A stretch of DNA of 43,025 nucleotides, taken from the NCBI GenBank assembly GCA_001767455.1, contig MELC01000015.1:14771-57795 (forward strand). The letters run 5' to 3'. The position numbers and the translations under genes are program-made. Shown one piece after another: positions 1-8,756 of the stretch (positions are counted from its first letter, which is position 1; the number at the start of each line of letters is the position of its first letter). Source of the stretch: Acidobacteria bacterium RIFCSPLOWO2_12_FULL_66_21 (GTDB lineage Bacteria; Acidobacteriota; Vicinamibacteria; Vicinamibacterales; 2-12-FULL-66-21). The notes beneath the pieces were generated by a model, which saw nothing but the letters and a program-made list of their open reading frames with translations, did no database searches and had not been told where the DNA came from.

Positions 1-140
1 CCAGCCCCGAGACCCGAACCCCGAGTCCCGAGTCCCGAGTCCCCAGCCCCGAGACCCGAACCCCGAGTCCCGAGTCTCCAGCCCCGAGTCCCGAGCCCCA
101 AGCCCCGAGTCCCGAGCCGCGAGCTGCGAGCTGCGAAGTA
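1..140. repeat. Heptanucleotide word array A
   Basis: Twenty consecutive in-phase 7-bp words without an indel. The commonest is cgagtcc, with relatives ccagccc, cgagacc, cgaaccc, cgagccc and cgagctg. A higher order is visible: the first four words (1-28) recur at 43-70, a 42-bp period. The array may extend left beyond the window. It ends a few bases before the -10-like TAGAAT of the first gene. Confidence 0.9.
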
Positions 141-146
141 GTGTCA

Positions 147-178
147 TAGAATGCACTGTCCCTGATAGGAGGACTGAT
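147..178 (+). promoter_or_regulatory. -10-like box and strong Shine-Dalgarno of first gene
   Basis: TAGAAT at 147-152 matches TATAAT in 5 of 6 bases. A perfect AGGAGG at 167-172 lies 6 nt before the ATG at 179 and fixes that start. No good -35 is seen, because the heptamer array occupies that position. The 11-mer aagtagtgtca (136-146) just upstream recurs at 5882-5892. Confidence 0.5.
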
Positions 179-2716
179 ATGCGTCGAAAGGCTTCATTTA
201 TACGCGGCTCGCTCGTGGCGCTGTCGATTGCGGCCGTGGCCGCGGCGTCGGCCGGCCTCGGGGCGCAATCCGGCGCCCGTGCCGATGCCGACTACCTGCG
301 CAGGGCGTACGACACCTACAAATCCATGGCGCAGTCGTCGCCGTACCGCGGCGTGCCGTGGCAGTACCTGGGTCCGACCAACGTCAGCGGCCGCGCGACC
401 GACATTGCCGTCGCGGACCGCGACGGGTCGCGACGGGTTTACGCGGGCTACGCAGCCAGCGGCGTGTGGAAGACCGACGACGACGGCGCGACCTGGCAGG
501 TCGTCTTCGAGAACTACGCGTCGACCAGCATCGGCGACCTCGCCGTCGCCCCTTCCAATCCCGACGTGCTCTGGGTCGGCACCGGCGAGGCGAACATCTT
601 CCGCGCGTCGATGCCTGGAGTCGGCATGTACAAGTCGGTCGACGCCGGGCGGACCTTCACGCACATGGGCCTTGCCGACACCCAGACAATCGCCCGCGTC
701 ATCGTCCATCCGACCGACCCCGAGATCGTCTACGTGGCGGCGTCAGGCCACGAGTGGACCGACAACGAGATGCGCGGCGTCTTCAAGACGACCGATGGCG
801 GCAAGACCTGGACGAAGTCGTTCTATCGCAGCCCGCGCACCGGCGCGATCGATCTCGTGATGGATCCGTCGGACCCGAACACGCTCTACGCGGCGATGTG
901 GCAGCGCGTCCGCCGGAAGTGGAGCGATCCGCGCGTCGAGCCCGGCTACAGCGAGGGCGGTGTCTGGAAGACGGCCGATGGCGGCGCCACGTGGGCGGAG
1001 GTGAGCCAGGGACTGCCGGCGCCGCAGTTCCGCGGCCGCATCGGCATCGACATTTCGCGCACGAAGCCGAACGTCCTCTATGCATTCGTCGACAGCTACG
1101 AGCCGGGCCGGCCGCCGCAGCCGAACGAAACGGATGCGTACGGTCGACCCGTTAACGAGTCGCGCATCAAGTCGGCTGAAATCTACCGGACCGACGACAA
1201 GGGCGCCACGTGGCGCAGAGTCTCCGAGTCGAACAGTTACATGATGAACCTGTCGAACACCTACGGATGGGTCTTCGGGCAGATTCGTGTCGATCCGACG
1301 GACGAGAACACGATCTACACGCTCGGTGTAGGGCTCCACGTCTCGCACGACGCCGGCAAGACGTTTGCGCGGGTGTCGGGCACCCACGGCGACCACCACG
1401 GCCTCTGGATCGATCCGAAGAACTCCGCGATTCTCTACAACGTGAACGACGGCGGGTGCTACGTGTCGCAGGATGCGGGGAAGACGTGGAGGTTCGCGGT
1501 GTCGGTGGGTGGCGCCCACTTCTATAACGTGGCGCTCGACACCAGCACGCCGTTCTGGGTGTACGGCTCGATTCAGGATCACGGCAGCCGCCGCGGCAAG
1601 GTCGACCTCAGCAACGGCCGCGACAAGATCCCGGCCGTCGCGTGGACGAATGCGCCGGGCGGCGAGGGCTCGCACCAGGCCATCGATTGGCAGAACCCCG
1701 ACGTCGTCTACTCCCACGGGTTCTACGGCAACTTCACGCGCGAGGACCAGAGCATTCCGATGCCGCAGCGCGGGCGGGGCGGGCAGCAGGCCATGGAGCT
1801 GCAGCGGCAGGTTGTGGCGCTGCAGCAGCAGCTTACAGAGGCGTCCGGAAGACTTGGCGAGAGGCACCCTGAGATTATCAAGTTGAAGGCCGAGCTTCAG
1901 GCGTTGCAGTCGAAGGCTGCCGCGGAAAGCGCCGCGCAGGGACGGGGCGAGCAGGCAGGCCGGGGCGGACCGCAGCGCAGCACGAACATCCGTCCGAAAG
2001 ACGCCGAGCTGCGCGCGCAGTGGATGGCGTCGGTCATCGTTTCGCCGCACAACTCGAACACGATCTACGTCGGTTATCAGCACGTCTACCGCTCGAAGGA
2101 CAAGGGAGCGACCTGGGAGCGGATCAGTCCGGATCTCACCTCGAACGATCCGAAGCAGCTGCTGCCGAAGAGCATGAGCGAGATCCCGTACCAGACGGTC
2201 GTCGCGCTGGCCGAGTCGCCGAGGAAAGCAGGCGTCATTTACGCCGGGACGGACGATGGGCATTTGCATGTGACGCAGGATGACGGGAAGACGTGGACCG
2301 ATCTGACCGCGAAGCTGCCGGTGCGGAAGTGGATCTCGCGCGTCGCGCCGTCGCAGCATGCGGACGGTACCCTGTACGTTTCGCAGCGCGGCCGTGAAGA
2401 CGACGATTTCGCTCCGTACGTCTACAAGTCCACCGACTTCGGCAAGACGTTCACACGAATCGCCGCCAACCTGCCGGCGGGGCCGGTCAACGTCATCCGC
2501 GAGGATCCGAAGAATCCGGCGCGGTTGTTCGTCGGAACCGACTTCGGCGCGTTCGTCTCGACCAACACGGGGGGGAAGTGGGAGGTGCTCGGCGGCGGCC
2601 TGCCGTCCGTGCAGGTGTCGGACCTGCAGATCCAGGGCCGGGACAACATCATCGTCGTCTCGACTTACGGTCGCGGGATGTACGCACTGGACCTGATGAA
2701 GCTGCCCTCGCCGTAG
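179..2716 (+). CDS. Secreted Asp-box (BNR/sortilin-like) beta-propeller protein
   Basis: An 845-residue secreted protein with an N-terminal signal peptide (about residues 1-29, ending near GLGAQSG). It has about eleven Asp-box motifs of the type S/T-x-D-x-G-x-T-W (for example TDDDGATW, TTDGGKTW, TADGGATW, SQDAGKTW, TQDDGKTW, STDFGKTF) spread over the whole length. These mark the blades of VPS10/sortilin or glycosyl-hydrolase-like BNR propellers. Such proteins are common in secretomes of Acidobacteriota and related phyla, and their substrates are mostly unknown. No sialidase catalytic set was recognised, so an enzymatic role is not claimed. Between two blades (about residues 534-585) is a Gln/Glu-rich coiled coil containing GERHPEIIKLKAEL, reminiscent of Wzz/GumC chain-length-regulator coiled coils. 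The start is set by AGGAGG 6 nt upstream. Confidence 0.9.
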   Translation: MRRKASFIRGSLVALSIAAVAAASAGLGAQSGARADADYLRRAYDTYKSMAQSSPYRGVPWQYLGPTNVSGRATDIAVADRDGSRRVYAGYAASGVWKTDDDGATWQVVFENYASTSIGDLAVAPSNPDVLWVGTGEANIFRASMPGVGMYKSVDAGRTFTHMGLADTQTIARVIVHPTDPEIVYVAASGHEWTDNEMRGVFKTTDGGKTWTKSFYRSPRTGAIDLVMDPSDPNTLYAAMWQRVRRKWSDPRVEPGYSEGGVWKTADGGATWAEVSQGLPAPQFRGRIGIDISRTKPNVLYAFVDSYEPGRPPQPNETDAYGRPVNESRIKSAEIYRTDDKGATWRRVSESNSYMMNLSNTYGWVFGQIRVDPTDENTIYTLGVGLHVSHDAGKTFARVSGTHGDHHGLWIDPKNSAILYNVNDGGCYVSQDAGKTWRFAVSVGGAHFYNVALDTSTPFWVYGSIQDHGSRRGKVDLSNGRDKIPAVAWTNAPGGEGSHQAIDWQNPDVVYSHGFYGNFTREDQSIPMPQRGRGGQQAMELQRQVVALQQQLTEASGRLGERHPEIIKLKAELQALQSKAAAESAAQGRGEQAGRGGPQRSTNIRPKDAELRAQWMASVIVSPHNSNTIYVGYQHVYRSKDKGATWERISPDLTSNDPKQLLPKSMSEIPYQTVVALAESPRKAGVIYAGTDDGHLHVTQDDGKTWTDLTAKLPVRKWISRVAPSQHADGTLYVSQRGREDDDFAPYVYKSTDFGKTFTRIAANLPAGPVNVIREDPKNPARLFVGTDFGAFVSTNTGGKWEVLGGGLPSVQVSDLQIQGRDNIIVVSTYGRGMYALDLMKLPSP

Positions 2717-2758
2717 GCCCGACCAGGGGGTCGCGCGTGCGGAGCCTTCAGGTCGGGC
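2717..2758 (+). terminator. Possible stem-loop after propeller gene
   Basis: gcccgacc (2717-2724), directly after the TAG stop, pairs with ggtcgggc (2751-2758) across a 26-nt loop. There is no T-tract, so this is at best a weak or Rho-assisted terminator. Confidence 0.3.
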
Positions 2759-2805
2759 GTGCGGGCGTTGAGCCGTCTTCGGCGTGCTTCGCGCATTCCG
2801 GCTAG

Positions 2806-3594
2806 ATGCCATACCTGCGCGCGTGGGAGCTCGCCAGCGCGGTGTTTTTCGTGTACGTGACGGCGGTCGCGGCCTTTCTGCCGCGGCTGCCGCCGCGATC
2901 GCGCATCAAGGCGCTCGGCGTCAGCGCCGCGGGACTGCTCGTCGTCGGCCTGTCGGCTGCGCTACCCGCCAGCCGCGTTCTCCATGAGTGGCTCCTGCCT
3001 CCGTGTCTCATGGTCCTCACGTATTGGAGCAGCGGATGGCTCTTTGTCGCGGCGATGCCCCGCGCCGAGCGGGCGCTGGCGGCTTTCGATCGCGCGATGG
3101 GCACGCGGCGGATCGCCGCGCGGATGCCCCGCGCTGTTGTCGAGTTGCTGGAAGTCTCGTATGCGGGCGTGTACCCGGCGATTCCACTCGCGCTGGCGAT
3201 CTACCTGACGTTCAGCCCCTCTCCCGACGTCGACCGGTTCTGGACCGTTCTGGTGGTCACCGACTGCGTCTGCTTCGGCCTTCTTCCCTGGATTCAGACC
3301 CGCCCGCCTCGTGCCCTCGAGCCCGACCTTCCCTGGCACTCCCGCCTGCGCCGTTTCAACGAGCGCCTGCTGGGCACCGCGAGTATTCACGTCAACACCT
3401 TCCCGAGCGGCCACGCGGCCGAAGCCCTCGCGGCCGCGCTGCTCCTCCTGAGCGCGCCTCCCGCGGCCATCGCATGGATGTTCTTGTGCGCCGCCGCCAT
3501 CAGCGCCGGCGCGGTCCTGGGGCGCTATCATTACGCGCTCGATGCGATCGCAGGGTGGATCGTGGCCCTCGCGGTGTGGGGGTGGCTCGGTTAG
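2806..3594 (+). CDS. PAP2 superfamily membrane phosphatase
   Basis: A 262-residue polytopic membrane protein, largely hydrophobic with about six helices. It carries the PAP2 signature motifs: P200-S-G-H203 in HVNTFPSGH, and G-R-Y-H242-Y-A-L-D246. These correspond to motifs C2 (catalytic His) and C3 (nucleophile His plus Asp). The first motif (KxxxxxxRP) is only loosely represented by QTRPPR. Family members dephosphorylate lipid phosphates such as phosphatidate or undecaprenyl diphosphate, or act as inositol-phosphorylceramide synthase-like transferases. The substrate cannot be told here. The ATG has no clear Shine-Dalgarno. It lies 89 bp after the propeller gene and could be cotranscribed unless the hairpin between them terminates. 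Confidence 0.85.
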   Translation: MPYLRAWELASAVFFVYVTAVAAFLPRLPPRSRIKALGVSAAGLLVVGLSAALPASRVLHEWLLPPCLMVLTYWSSGWLFVAAMPRAERALAAFDRAMGTRRIAARMPRAVVELLEVSYAGVYPAIPLALAIYLTFSPSPDVDRFWTVLVVTDCVCFGLLPWIQTRPPRALEPDLPWHSRLRRFNERLLGTASIHVNTFPSGHAAEALAAALLLLSAPPAAIAWMFLCAAAISAGAVLGRYHYALDAIAGWIVALAVWGWLG

Positions 3595-3654
3595 AAGTAG
3601 GCCTAGGTCACCCAGGACAAAAGCACTCGAGCCACGCTGAAACGGGCCACGGCG

Positions 3655-3945
3655 GTTCACGAAGATCACAAAGGACACGAAGGACACGAAGACGGTCGCG
3701 GAGCAGGCTGAACCGTCGAGCCGCGCGCGGCGCGGCAAGGACAGGCGGCACCCGCACACGCAAGCAGCCCATGCTCTGAAGCTGTTTGCGTGTGCCGGTT
3801 CCACCTGTCCTGCACCGCCGGCCTCAGACACGATGCGGCCGGCGCTCGACGGTTCAGCGGTATCAAGCCCAGCGCCTGCTGCGTGCTGTTCTTCTGACTT
3901 GCTGTCTTCGTGAACTTCGTGACCTTCGTAGTCTTCGTGCGTTGA
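3655..3945. repeat. Large imperfect inverted repeat (foldback element)
   Basis: The left arm (about 3655-3770) and right arm (about 3781-3941) carry the same modules in mirror order. The 9-bp direct repeats gaaggacac / gaagatcac (3661-3690) are mirrored by cttcgtgaa / cttcgtgac (3906-3941). The module gctgaaccgtcgagc (about 3708) is mirrored by gctcgacggttcagc (about 3844). An inner 31-bp module with only four mismatches (about 3738-3768) pairs with about 3783-3813. The loop is about 12 nt. The right arm has roughly 60 nt extra (about 3860-3905). It could be a MITE-like or REP-like element. No transposase is nearby, and neither target-site duplication nor terminal ends could be defined by eye. 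Confidence 0.75.
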
Positions 3946-4012
3946 AGGCCGTCGGCGCGTGCGGCGGGACACGACCCGGAACGGAGAAACAGAGTCCTTG
4001 CTAATGCCCGTG

Positions 4013-4040
4013 ATTCTGCATTCTACTTTCTACGTTCTAT
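4013..4040. repeat. Short heptamer array B (attctac type)
   Basis: Four in-phase 7-bp words (attctgc, attctac, tttctac, gttctat) in the leader of the amidohydrolase gene. Nearby acggagaa (3981-3988) is complementary to ttctccgt (4044-4051), so the leader could form a stem enclosing the array. The rest of 3946-4078 shows nothing else recognisable except the Shine-Dalgarno. Confidence 0.6.
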
Positions 4041-4078
4041 CCTTCTCCGTTTCACCGGCCGCACGCCAGGAGCTTGCC

Positions 4079-5770
4079 ATGCGTCAGATGACCAGGACGT
4101 TGTTGATCGCGCTGTCCATCGTGTTTGCCGGGATGTTCGTTTCCACCGGCCGTGCGGTCGTCGTAACGGCTCAACAGCCTCCGGCGGCCGCGCAACCGGC
4201 CGCCCCCGCGCGCGAGCCGCTGGCCGCCGCGCCCAATCGGCGGCCCGACGAAGGGAAGGGGCCGTTCAAGACGCTGGTCATCCGCGGCGTGACGGTGATC
4301 GATGGCAGCGGCGGTCCGCCCGCGGGGCCGATGGACGTCGTCGTGCAAGGCAACCGGATCACGGCCGTGCGCGGCGCCGGCACGCCCGGGCTGCCCATGC
4401 GCACGGGGCGCGGGCCGCAGGCCGACTACGAGGTCGACGCGACCGGCATGTACCTGATGCCGGGGTTCGTGGACGTGCACGTGCACGCCGGCAACTCGCC
4501 GAAGAATGCGGACGCCGAGTACGCCTACAAGCTCTGGCTCGCGCATGGCGTGACGACGGTGCGCGGCGTGCCGATGGCGGGACACGCCTTCACGGTGCGC
4601 GAGAAGGAGCGCAGCGCGAAGAACGAGATCGTCGCGCCGCGGATCGTCAACTACCAGCGGCCGGGCAGCGGCTGGGACAAGGGAGCCGTGGATTCTCCGC
4701 AGAAAGCCGCCGAATGGGTGCAATGGGGGGCGGCCAACGGTCTCGATGGTCTCAAGCTCGGCGCCGAGCGCCCTGAGATCATGAGGGCGTTGCTCCAAAC
4801 GGCCGGGTCTTACGGTCTCGGATCGACCGCGCACCTCCAGCAGAGCGGCGTCGCTCAGATGAACGCGATCACAGCGGCGCGTCTGGGGCTGAACACCGTG
4901 ACGCATTTCTACGGCCATTTCGAGTCGCTGCTGAAGGATTACGTGGTGCAGCCCTGGCCCGTGGAGATGAACGCGAGCGACGAGCAATGGCGCTTCGGCC
5001 AGGTCGCGCGGCTGTGGGACAAGATCCACGAGCCGGGCAGCCCCAAGTGGAAGGCGTACCTCCAGGAGCATCTGAAGCTCGGCACCGTCTTCGATCCGAC
5101 CTTCACGATCTACTCCGCGGGGCGCCACGTGATGGCGTTCCGAAATGCCGAGTGGCACGACAAGTACACGCTGCCGTCGCTGATGGACTTCTACACCGCG
5201 AGCCGCACGAACCACGGCGCGTATTGGTACTACTGGACGACGGAAGACGAGATTGCCTGGCGGAACTACTACCAGGTCTGGTTCAAGCTCGTGAACGACT
5301 ACAAGAAGATGGGCGGGCGCATCACCACGGGCTCGGACTCCGGGTTCATCTACCAGACCTACGGCTTCGGCTTCATCAACGAGCTCGAGATGCTGCAGGA
5401 GGCCGGTTTCCATCCCCTGGAAGTGATCCAGGCGGCGACCATGAACGGCGCGATCACGCTGGCCGAGCCGAAGCATCAATCTCCCGAGTTCGGCATGGTC
5501 CGAGCGGGCATGCTCGCCGACATGGTCATCGTCGATCAGAACCCGCTCGCGAACTTCAAGGTGCTCTACGGCACGGGCGCGGTGAAGTTGAACGACAAGA
5601 CAGGCAAGGTCGAGCGCGTCGGCGGCGTGAAGTACACGATCAAGGACGGGATCGTGTACGACGCGAAGCAGCTCCTGGCCGATGTAGCGGCCATGGTCGA
5701 GAAGCAGAAGCGCGAGCGCGCCTCGAAACCGTCGTCGCAGCAGGCCGCGGGCAGGCCAACTCACAAATAG
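4079..5770 (+). CDS. Secreted amidohydrolase family protein (imidazolonepropionase-like)
   Basis: A 563-residue metal-dependent amidohydrolase with a cleavable signal peptide (about residues 1-30, before the Ala/Pro-rich AAAQPAAPAREP). Features of the fold are the metal-binding HVHAG after FVD, a Lys in GLKLGAERPE, His in GSTAHLQQSG and VTHFYGH, and a catalytic Asp in TTGSDSGF. The C-terminal strand AGMLADMVIVDQNPL is typical of the composite beta-sandwich. Family members hydrolyse C-N bonds in cyclic amides or peptide-like substrates; prolidase-type and unknown secreted activities are common in Acidobacteriota. The ATG at 4079 was chosen because AGGAG lies about 7 nt upstream and it directly precedes the signal peptide. 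An in-frame upstream extension to 3959 would only add heptamer-repeat sequence. Confidence 0.9.
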   Translation: MRQMTRTLLIALSIVFAGMFVSTGRAVVVTAQQPPAAAQPAAPAREPLAAAPNRRPDEGKGPFKTLVIRGVTVIDGSGGPPAGPMDVVVQGNRITAVRGAGTPGLPMRTGRGPQADYEVDATGMYLMPGFVDVHVHAGNSPKNADAEYAYKLWLAHGVTTVRGVPMAGHAFTVREKERSAKNEIVAPRIVNYQRPGSGWDKGAVDSPQKAAEWVQWGAANGLDGLKLGAERPEIMRALLQTAGSYGLGSTAHLQQSGVAQMNAITAARLGLNTVTHFYGHFESLLKDYVVQPWPVEMNASDEQWRFGQVARLWDKIHEPGSPKWKAYLQEHLKLGTVFDPTFTIYSAGRHVMAFRNAEWHDKYTLPSLMDFYTASRTNHGAYWYYWTTEDEIAWRNYYQVWFKLVNDYKKMGGRITTGSDSGFIYQTYGFGFINELEMLQEAGFHPLEVIQAATMNGAITLAEPKHQSPEFGMVRAGMLADMVIVDQNPLANFKVLYGTGAVKLNDKTGKVERVGGVKYTIKDGIVYDAKQLLADVAAMVEKQKRERASKPSSQQAAGRPTHK

Positions 5771-5863
5771 CCCCTTCGATCGTTCGTAACTGCGCTTGGA
5801 ACCCCCCGCATATACCCCGGTCGAACCCTGACCGGCTGTCGCTCATATCGAGCACCTCGACCG

Positions 5864-5894
5864 CTTGACAAAACATCTACTAAGTAGTGTCAAG
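5864..5894 (+). promoter_or_regulatory. TTGACA promoter-like site with nested palindromes
   Basis: CTTGACA (5864-5870) is mirrored by TGTCAAG (5888-5894). An inner ctact-a-agtag palindrome lies at 5877-5887. A consensus -35 (TTGACA) is present, but the sequence 17 nt later (TGTCAA) is a poor -10. It looks like a repressor operator overlapping a promoter, perhaps of the BlaI/MecI or PadR kind that accompany ADOP permeases. That assignment is inference. No regulator gene follows. Confidence 0.45.
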
Positions 5895-6200
5895 GTCGTT
5901 CGGAGGCTGAAGACGTCGAACCCGAAGATACCGGGCGGCTGGTTCGAGGCCGAGACTTACACGGGCGCAACCGACGGGAAGCCGAGCGAGCAGCGGATTC
6001 CCGACCTGCACTACTCGCGGCTCCTCGCTCGGGAGAGCCGGGACCTGGTGTGGCGTATCACGCTGACGAGGGCCAGCGACGGCGGCGTCACGACCTTCAG
6101 CGAGCGGTGGTCGCTCTCCGATGACGGCAACACCCTGACGATCCTCCGGACCTATCGGGGCGGGCGGGAGGTGACCCAGGTCTTTGGTCGGAAGCGCTAG
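5865..6200 (+). pseudogene. C-terminal half of a lipocalin-like secreted protein
   Basis: The open frame (about 110 codons from a TTG inside the promoter-like site) has no signal peptide and no credible start. From GGWFEAETYTG onward it reads like the second half of the small lipocalin-like proteins common in Acidobacteriota. It has alternating beta strands and the ending ERWSLSDDGNTLTILRTYRG...VFGRKR. The expected N-terminal strand (a NFSGTWKLN-like start) is absent, so a deletion appears to have joined an upstream promoter to the tail of this gene. It ends 4 bp before the ATG of the permease, so it could still act as a leader. The family assignment is from pattern only. Confidence 0.5.
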
Positions 6201-6204
6201 ACCC

Positions 6205-8661
6205 ATGGGAAGCCCATTGTCATCGAAGCGCGCGTATGGCCGCGTGTCACTGGCCCTCGTCGTCGCTCTGGGCGTCGGCGCAACGCTGGCCGTCACCAGT
6301 GTGCTGCAGAAGGTGTTCTTCGACGCTGGTCCGTTCGCCAAGGTCGATCGCCTCGTCGTGATCGAGAACGTCGGCGTCTACCAGCTCAGCGATCTGGACG
6401 GAGACGTCGTCCGAGCGCCGACCGTTTCGTGGCCCGACTACCGCGACTTGCAGGCCCAGCAGCGTTCCTTCGCCGGCATCGGCGGCCTGACGCGGCCGAC
6501 GAAGGCGATATGGGACGCGCAGGATCGAAGGCGGTCGGTACTCCGGGTGCACGTCGAGGGAGACTTGTTCCGACTGACCGGCATCCGGCCAGTCCTTGGC
6601 CGCTTGATCGACGCGACCGACTTTCGGGACGGCGCGGCGCCGGTCGCCGTCATCACGGCGAGCCTGTGGCGGCGGCAGCTCGGAGCGGATGCCGGCGTCC
6701 TCGAAGGCGTGATCCGGCTCGACGGAGAGCCGTTCACTCTCGTGGGCGTCGTTCCCGACGAGGCGGTCAGCCTTCTGCGGGAGCGGAAGGAGCTCTTCGA
6801 TGACAGTGAAGGCAACGAATACGTCATCACTCCCCTTGTGGATCGGGGAGGGACCGGACGGCAGCCTCGGCTCCGGGACCGACGCCGCAATTCCCCCTTC
6901 CTGACCGTCGTCGGCAGGCTGCGGCCGGGAGTGTCGATGGAGGCGGCGCAAGAAGACGTGGCAACCGTCGGCAGGCGGCTGGCGGAGGCATTTCCGGCGA
7001 CGAACCGTGGCAGAGGGATGAGCGCGACGAGCTGGAGCACGTGGCGGACGCGAAGCATCGAGTACGTGCGTCCGTTGCTGTGGGGCGCGGCGCTGTTGGC
7101 CATGCTCGTTGCGGGCGTCAGCGGGCTGGGCCTCGTCTTCGCCGACAGCATACGGCGCGCGCCCGAGATGGCCATTCGATACGCGCTGGGCGCAACGCCC
7201 GCCCGGTTGTCGCGTCTCGTGCTGGCGAGGTCGGTTCTCTGGACGCTTCCCGGCGGCCTCCTCGCCATCGCGCTTGCGGCGGGCACATTGTGGTGGATCG
7301 ACACGTCGCGTTCCTCAGGCCCGGGTACTGGTTTCAGCATCAGCCCGTCGTTGGTCGTCGCCGCAGCGGCTCTGACCGTCCTGGGCGGCCTTGCCCTCGG
7401 GATCGTCGGCGTCGGGCTGTTACGGCGTGGAGACATGAGACGGGGGCTGAGCGAGGCTGGCCAGGCGACGTCGCTCGGACGGGGCAGGAGCCGGGCGTTC
7501 GGCATTCTCCTGGCCATTCAGGTTGCCGCCTCGACCTCGCTCGGCGTGGTGTCGGCGCTCCTGATGCACAGCATGCTGAACGTGGTCCGGGTGGACCTTG
7601 GCTTCGACCCGGACCGGTCCTTCGTGGTTCCGATCTCGTTGCCGCGGGGCTCGGGCTGGACGGCCGCGCGCCGGCTCGCGTTCGTCGGGGATTCCCTCGA
7701 GCGGGTCCGTCGTGTGCGGGGCGTCGATTGGGCGGGTGTCTCCGATGCTCCTGCGCTGAGTCCAGGCGCGGTGACCGCCACCGGAACGATCGCCCTGGAG
7801 GCGCCCGGAGAGCCCCCCAAGTCGCTCAGCCACCTGGTAGTCCAGCACATCTCCCCTGGATACCTCGAGGCGCTCGGCATCAGGGTCGTCAGAGGGCGCA
7901 CCTTTACGGAGGACGACTATCGGAGCAACGCGCCGTCGATTCTCGTCAGCGAGGCATTCTGCAGGAGACAGATCGGCAGCGGCGACCCCTTGCAGAGACG
8001 TGTTCGCCTGGGCTCACGCCTGGTGGACGTCATCGGTGTCGTGCACGACGCCCGGCAGTCGGGGCCGACGAGCCCGTCGTGGGAAACCGTCTACCTGCTG
8101 CAGACCAGCCAACGCGACGTGTCTGCCTACCACGTGGTCGTGTCGTCAAGGGGGCCAGGGCGCGATGTCATGCGGGAGGTGGTGGCCGAAGTGGCGCGCG
8201 CCGACCGCGACGTTCTCGTTGATGAAGCCCGCCCATTGTCTGCGCTGCTCTGGAACACCGTGTCTGCGCGACACCGTACGCTCCGGCTCGTGACAGTGGC
8301 GGCCGTCGTGGTACTCCTGCTCACGGCCTTCAGCGTCAGCGGCGCTCTCGGCGAGTACGTGGAGAGCCGGAAACGGGATTTCGCCATCCGAAAAGCCATC
8401 GGCGCCGGCAAGCGGCACATCGGTGCCCTGCTGATTCGATACCTCGCGTTTCCCTGCGCCGCGGGCGTGCTGCTCGGGTGCCTCTGCGGCTGGTGGTTGG
8501 CCAGGACATTGTCGAGCCAGTTGTTCGGCGTCGGCGCCGCGGACCCAGTGACGATCGGCGCTGCGATCGTCTTCGAGTTGCTGCTCGGTTTGGCTGCTGC
8601 CGCCGGACCGCTGGCACGGGCAAACGGTGTCGATACGGTGACGGCGCTGCGGGCCTCATAG
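6205..8661 (+). CDS. ADOP-type ABC transporter permease (MacB/FtsX family)
   Basis: An 818-residue permease built as two MacB_PCD-FtsX halves, the architecture of acidobacterial orphan permeases lacking a fused ATPase. The first TM is VSLALVVALGVGATLAV. A periplasmic core follows (SWPDYRDLQAQQRSFAGIGG). Three TMs lie at about 290-410, a second TM1 at about residue 435, a second periplasmic core, and the final three TMs. The end is the typical tail RANGVDTVTALRAS. The usual cytosolic N-terminal segment (RYALRxLxxxPGFT) is missing, so the N-terminus is shorter than in the two other permeases of this window. The ATG at 6205 was preferred over the upstream in-frame TTG (6184). The substrate is unknown, and no ATPase gene is adjacent. 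Confidence 0.85.
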   Translation: MGSPLSSKRAYGRVSLALVVALGVGATLAVTSVLQKVFFDAGPFAKVDRLVVIENVGVYQLSDLDGDVVRAPTVSWPDYRDLQAQQRSFAGIGGLTRPTKAIWDAQDRRRSVLRVHVEGDLFRLTGIRPVLGRLIDATDFRDGAAPVAVITASLWRRQLGADAGVLEGVIRLDGEPFTLVGVVPDEAVSLLRERKELFDDSEGNEYVITPLVDRGGTGRQPRLRDRRRNSPFLTVVGRLRPGVSMEAAQEDVATVGRRLAEAFPATNRGRGMSATSWSTWRTRSIEYVRPLLWGAALLAMLVAGVSGLGLVFADSIRRAPEMAIRYALGATPARLSRLVLARSVLWTLPGGLLAIALAAGTLWWIDTSRSSGPGTGFSISPSLVVAAAALTVLGGLALGIVGVGLLRRGDMRRGLSEAGQATSLGRGRSRAFGILLAIQVAASTSLGVVSALLMHSMLNVVRVDLGFDPDRSFVVPISLPRGSGWTAARRLAFVGDSLERVRRVRGVDWAGVSDAPALSPGAVTATGTIALEAPGEPPKSLSHLVVQHISPGYLEALGIRVVRGRTFTEDDYRSNAPSILVSEAFCRRQIGSGDPLQRRVRLGSRLVDVIGVVHDARQSGPTSPSWETVYLLQTSQRDVSAYHVVVSSRGPGRDVMREVVAEVARADRDVLVDEARPLSALLWNTVSARHRTLRLVTVAAVVVLLLTAFSVSGALGEYVESRKRDFAIRKAIGAGKRHIGALLIRYLAFPCAAGVLLGCLCGWWLARTLSSQLFGVGAADPVTIGAAIVFELLLGLAAAAGPLARANGVDTVTALRAS

Positions 8662-8756
8662 GATCGCGCCTGAGATCCGCGTTCGATATCGGGCCCGCCT
8701 CAGCTTGTCAACGGCTCCCCGGCCCGGCGACTTCAACCTCGTGCAGCTTGCGATCC

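Noticed and set aside
1-140. CRISPR array
   Set aside because: The units are contiguous 7-bp words with no spacer-repeat alternation and no cas genes are present; the same holds for the other arrays.
743-2812. 689-codon minus-strand open frame opposite the propeller gene
   Set aside because: Arg/Val/Ala-rich text without motifs; the plus-strand frame has a signal peptide, eleven Asp-boxes and a strong Shine-Dalgarno. It is a high-GC shadow frame.
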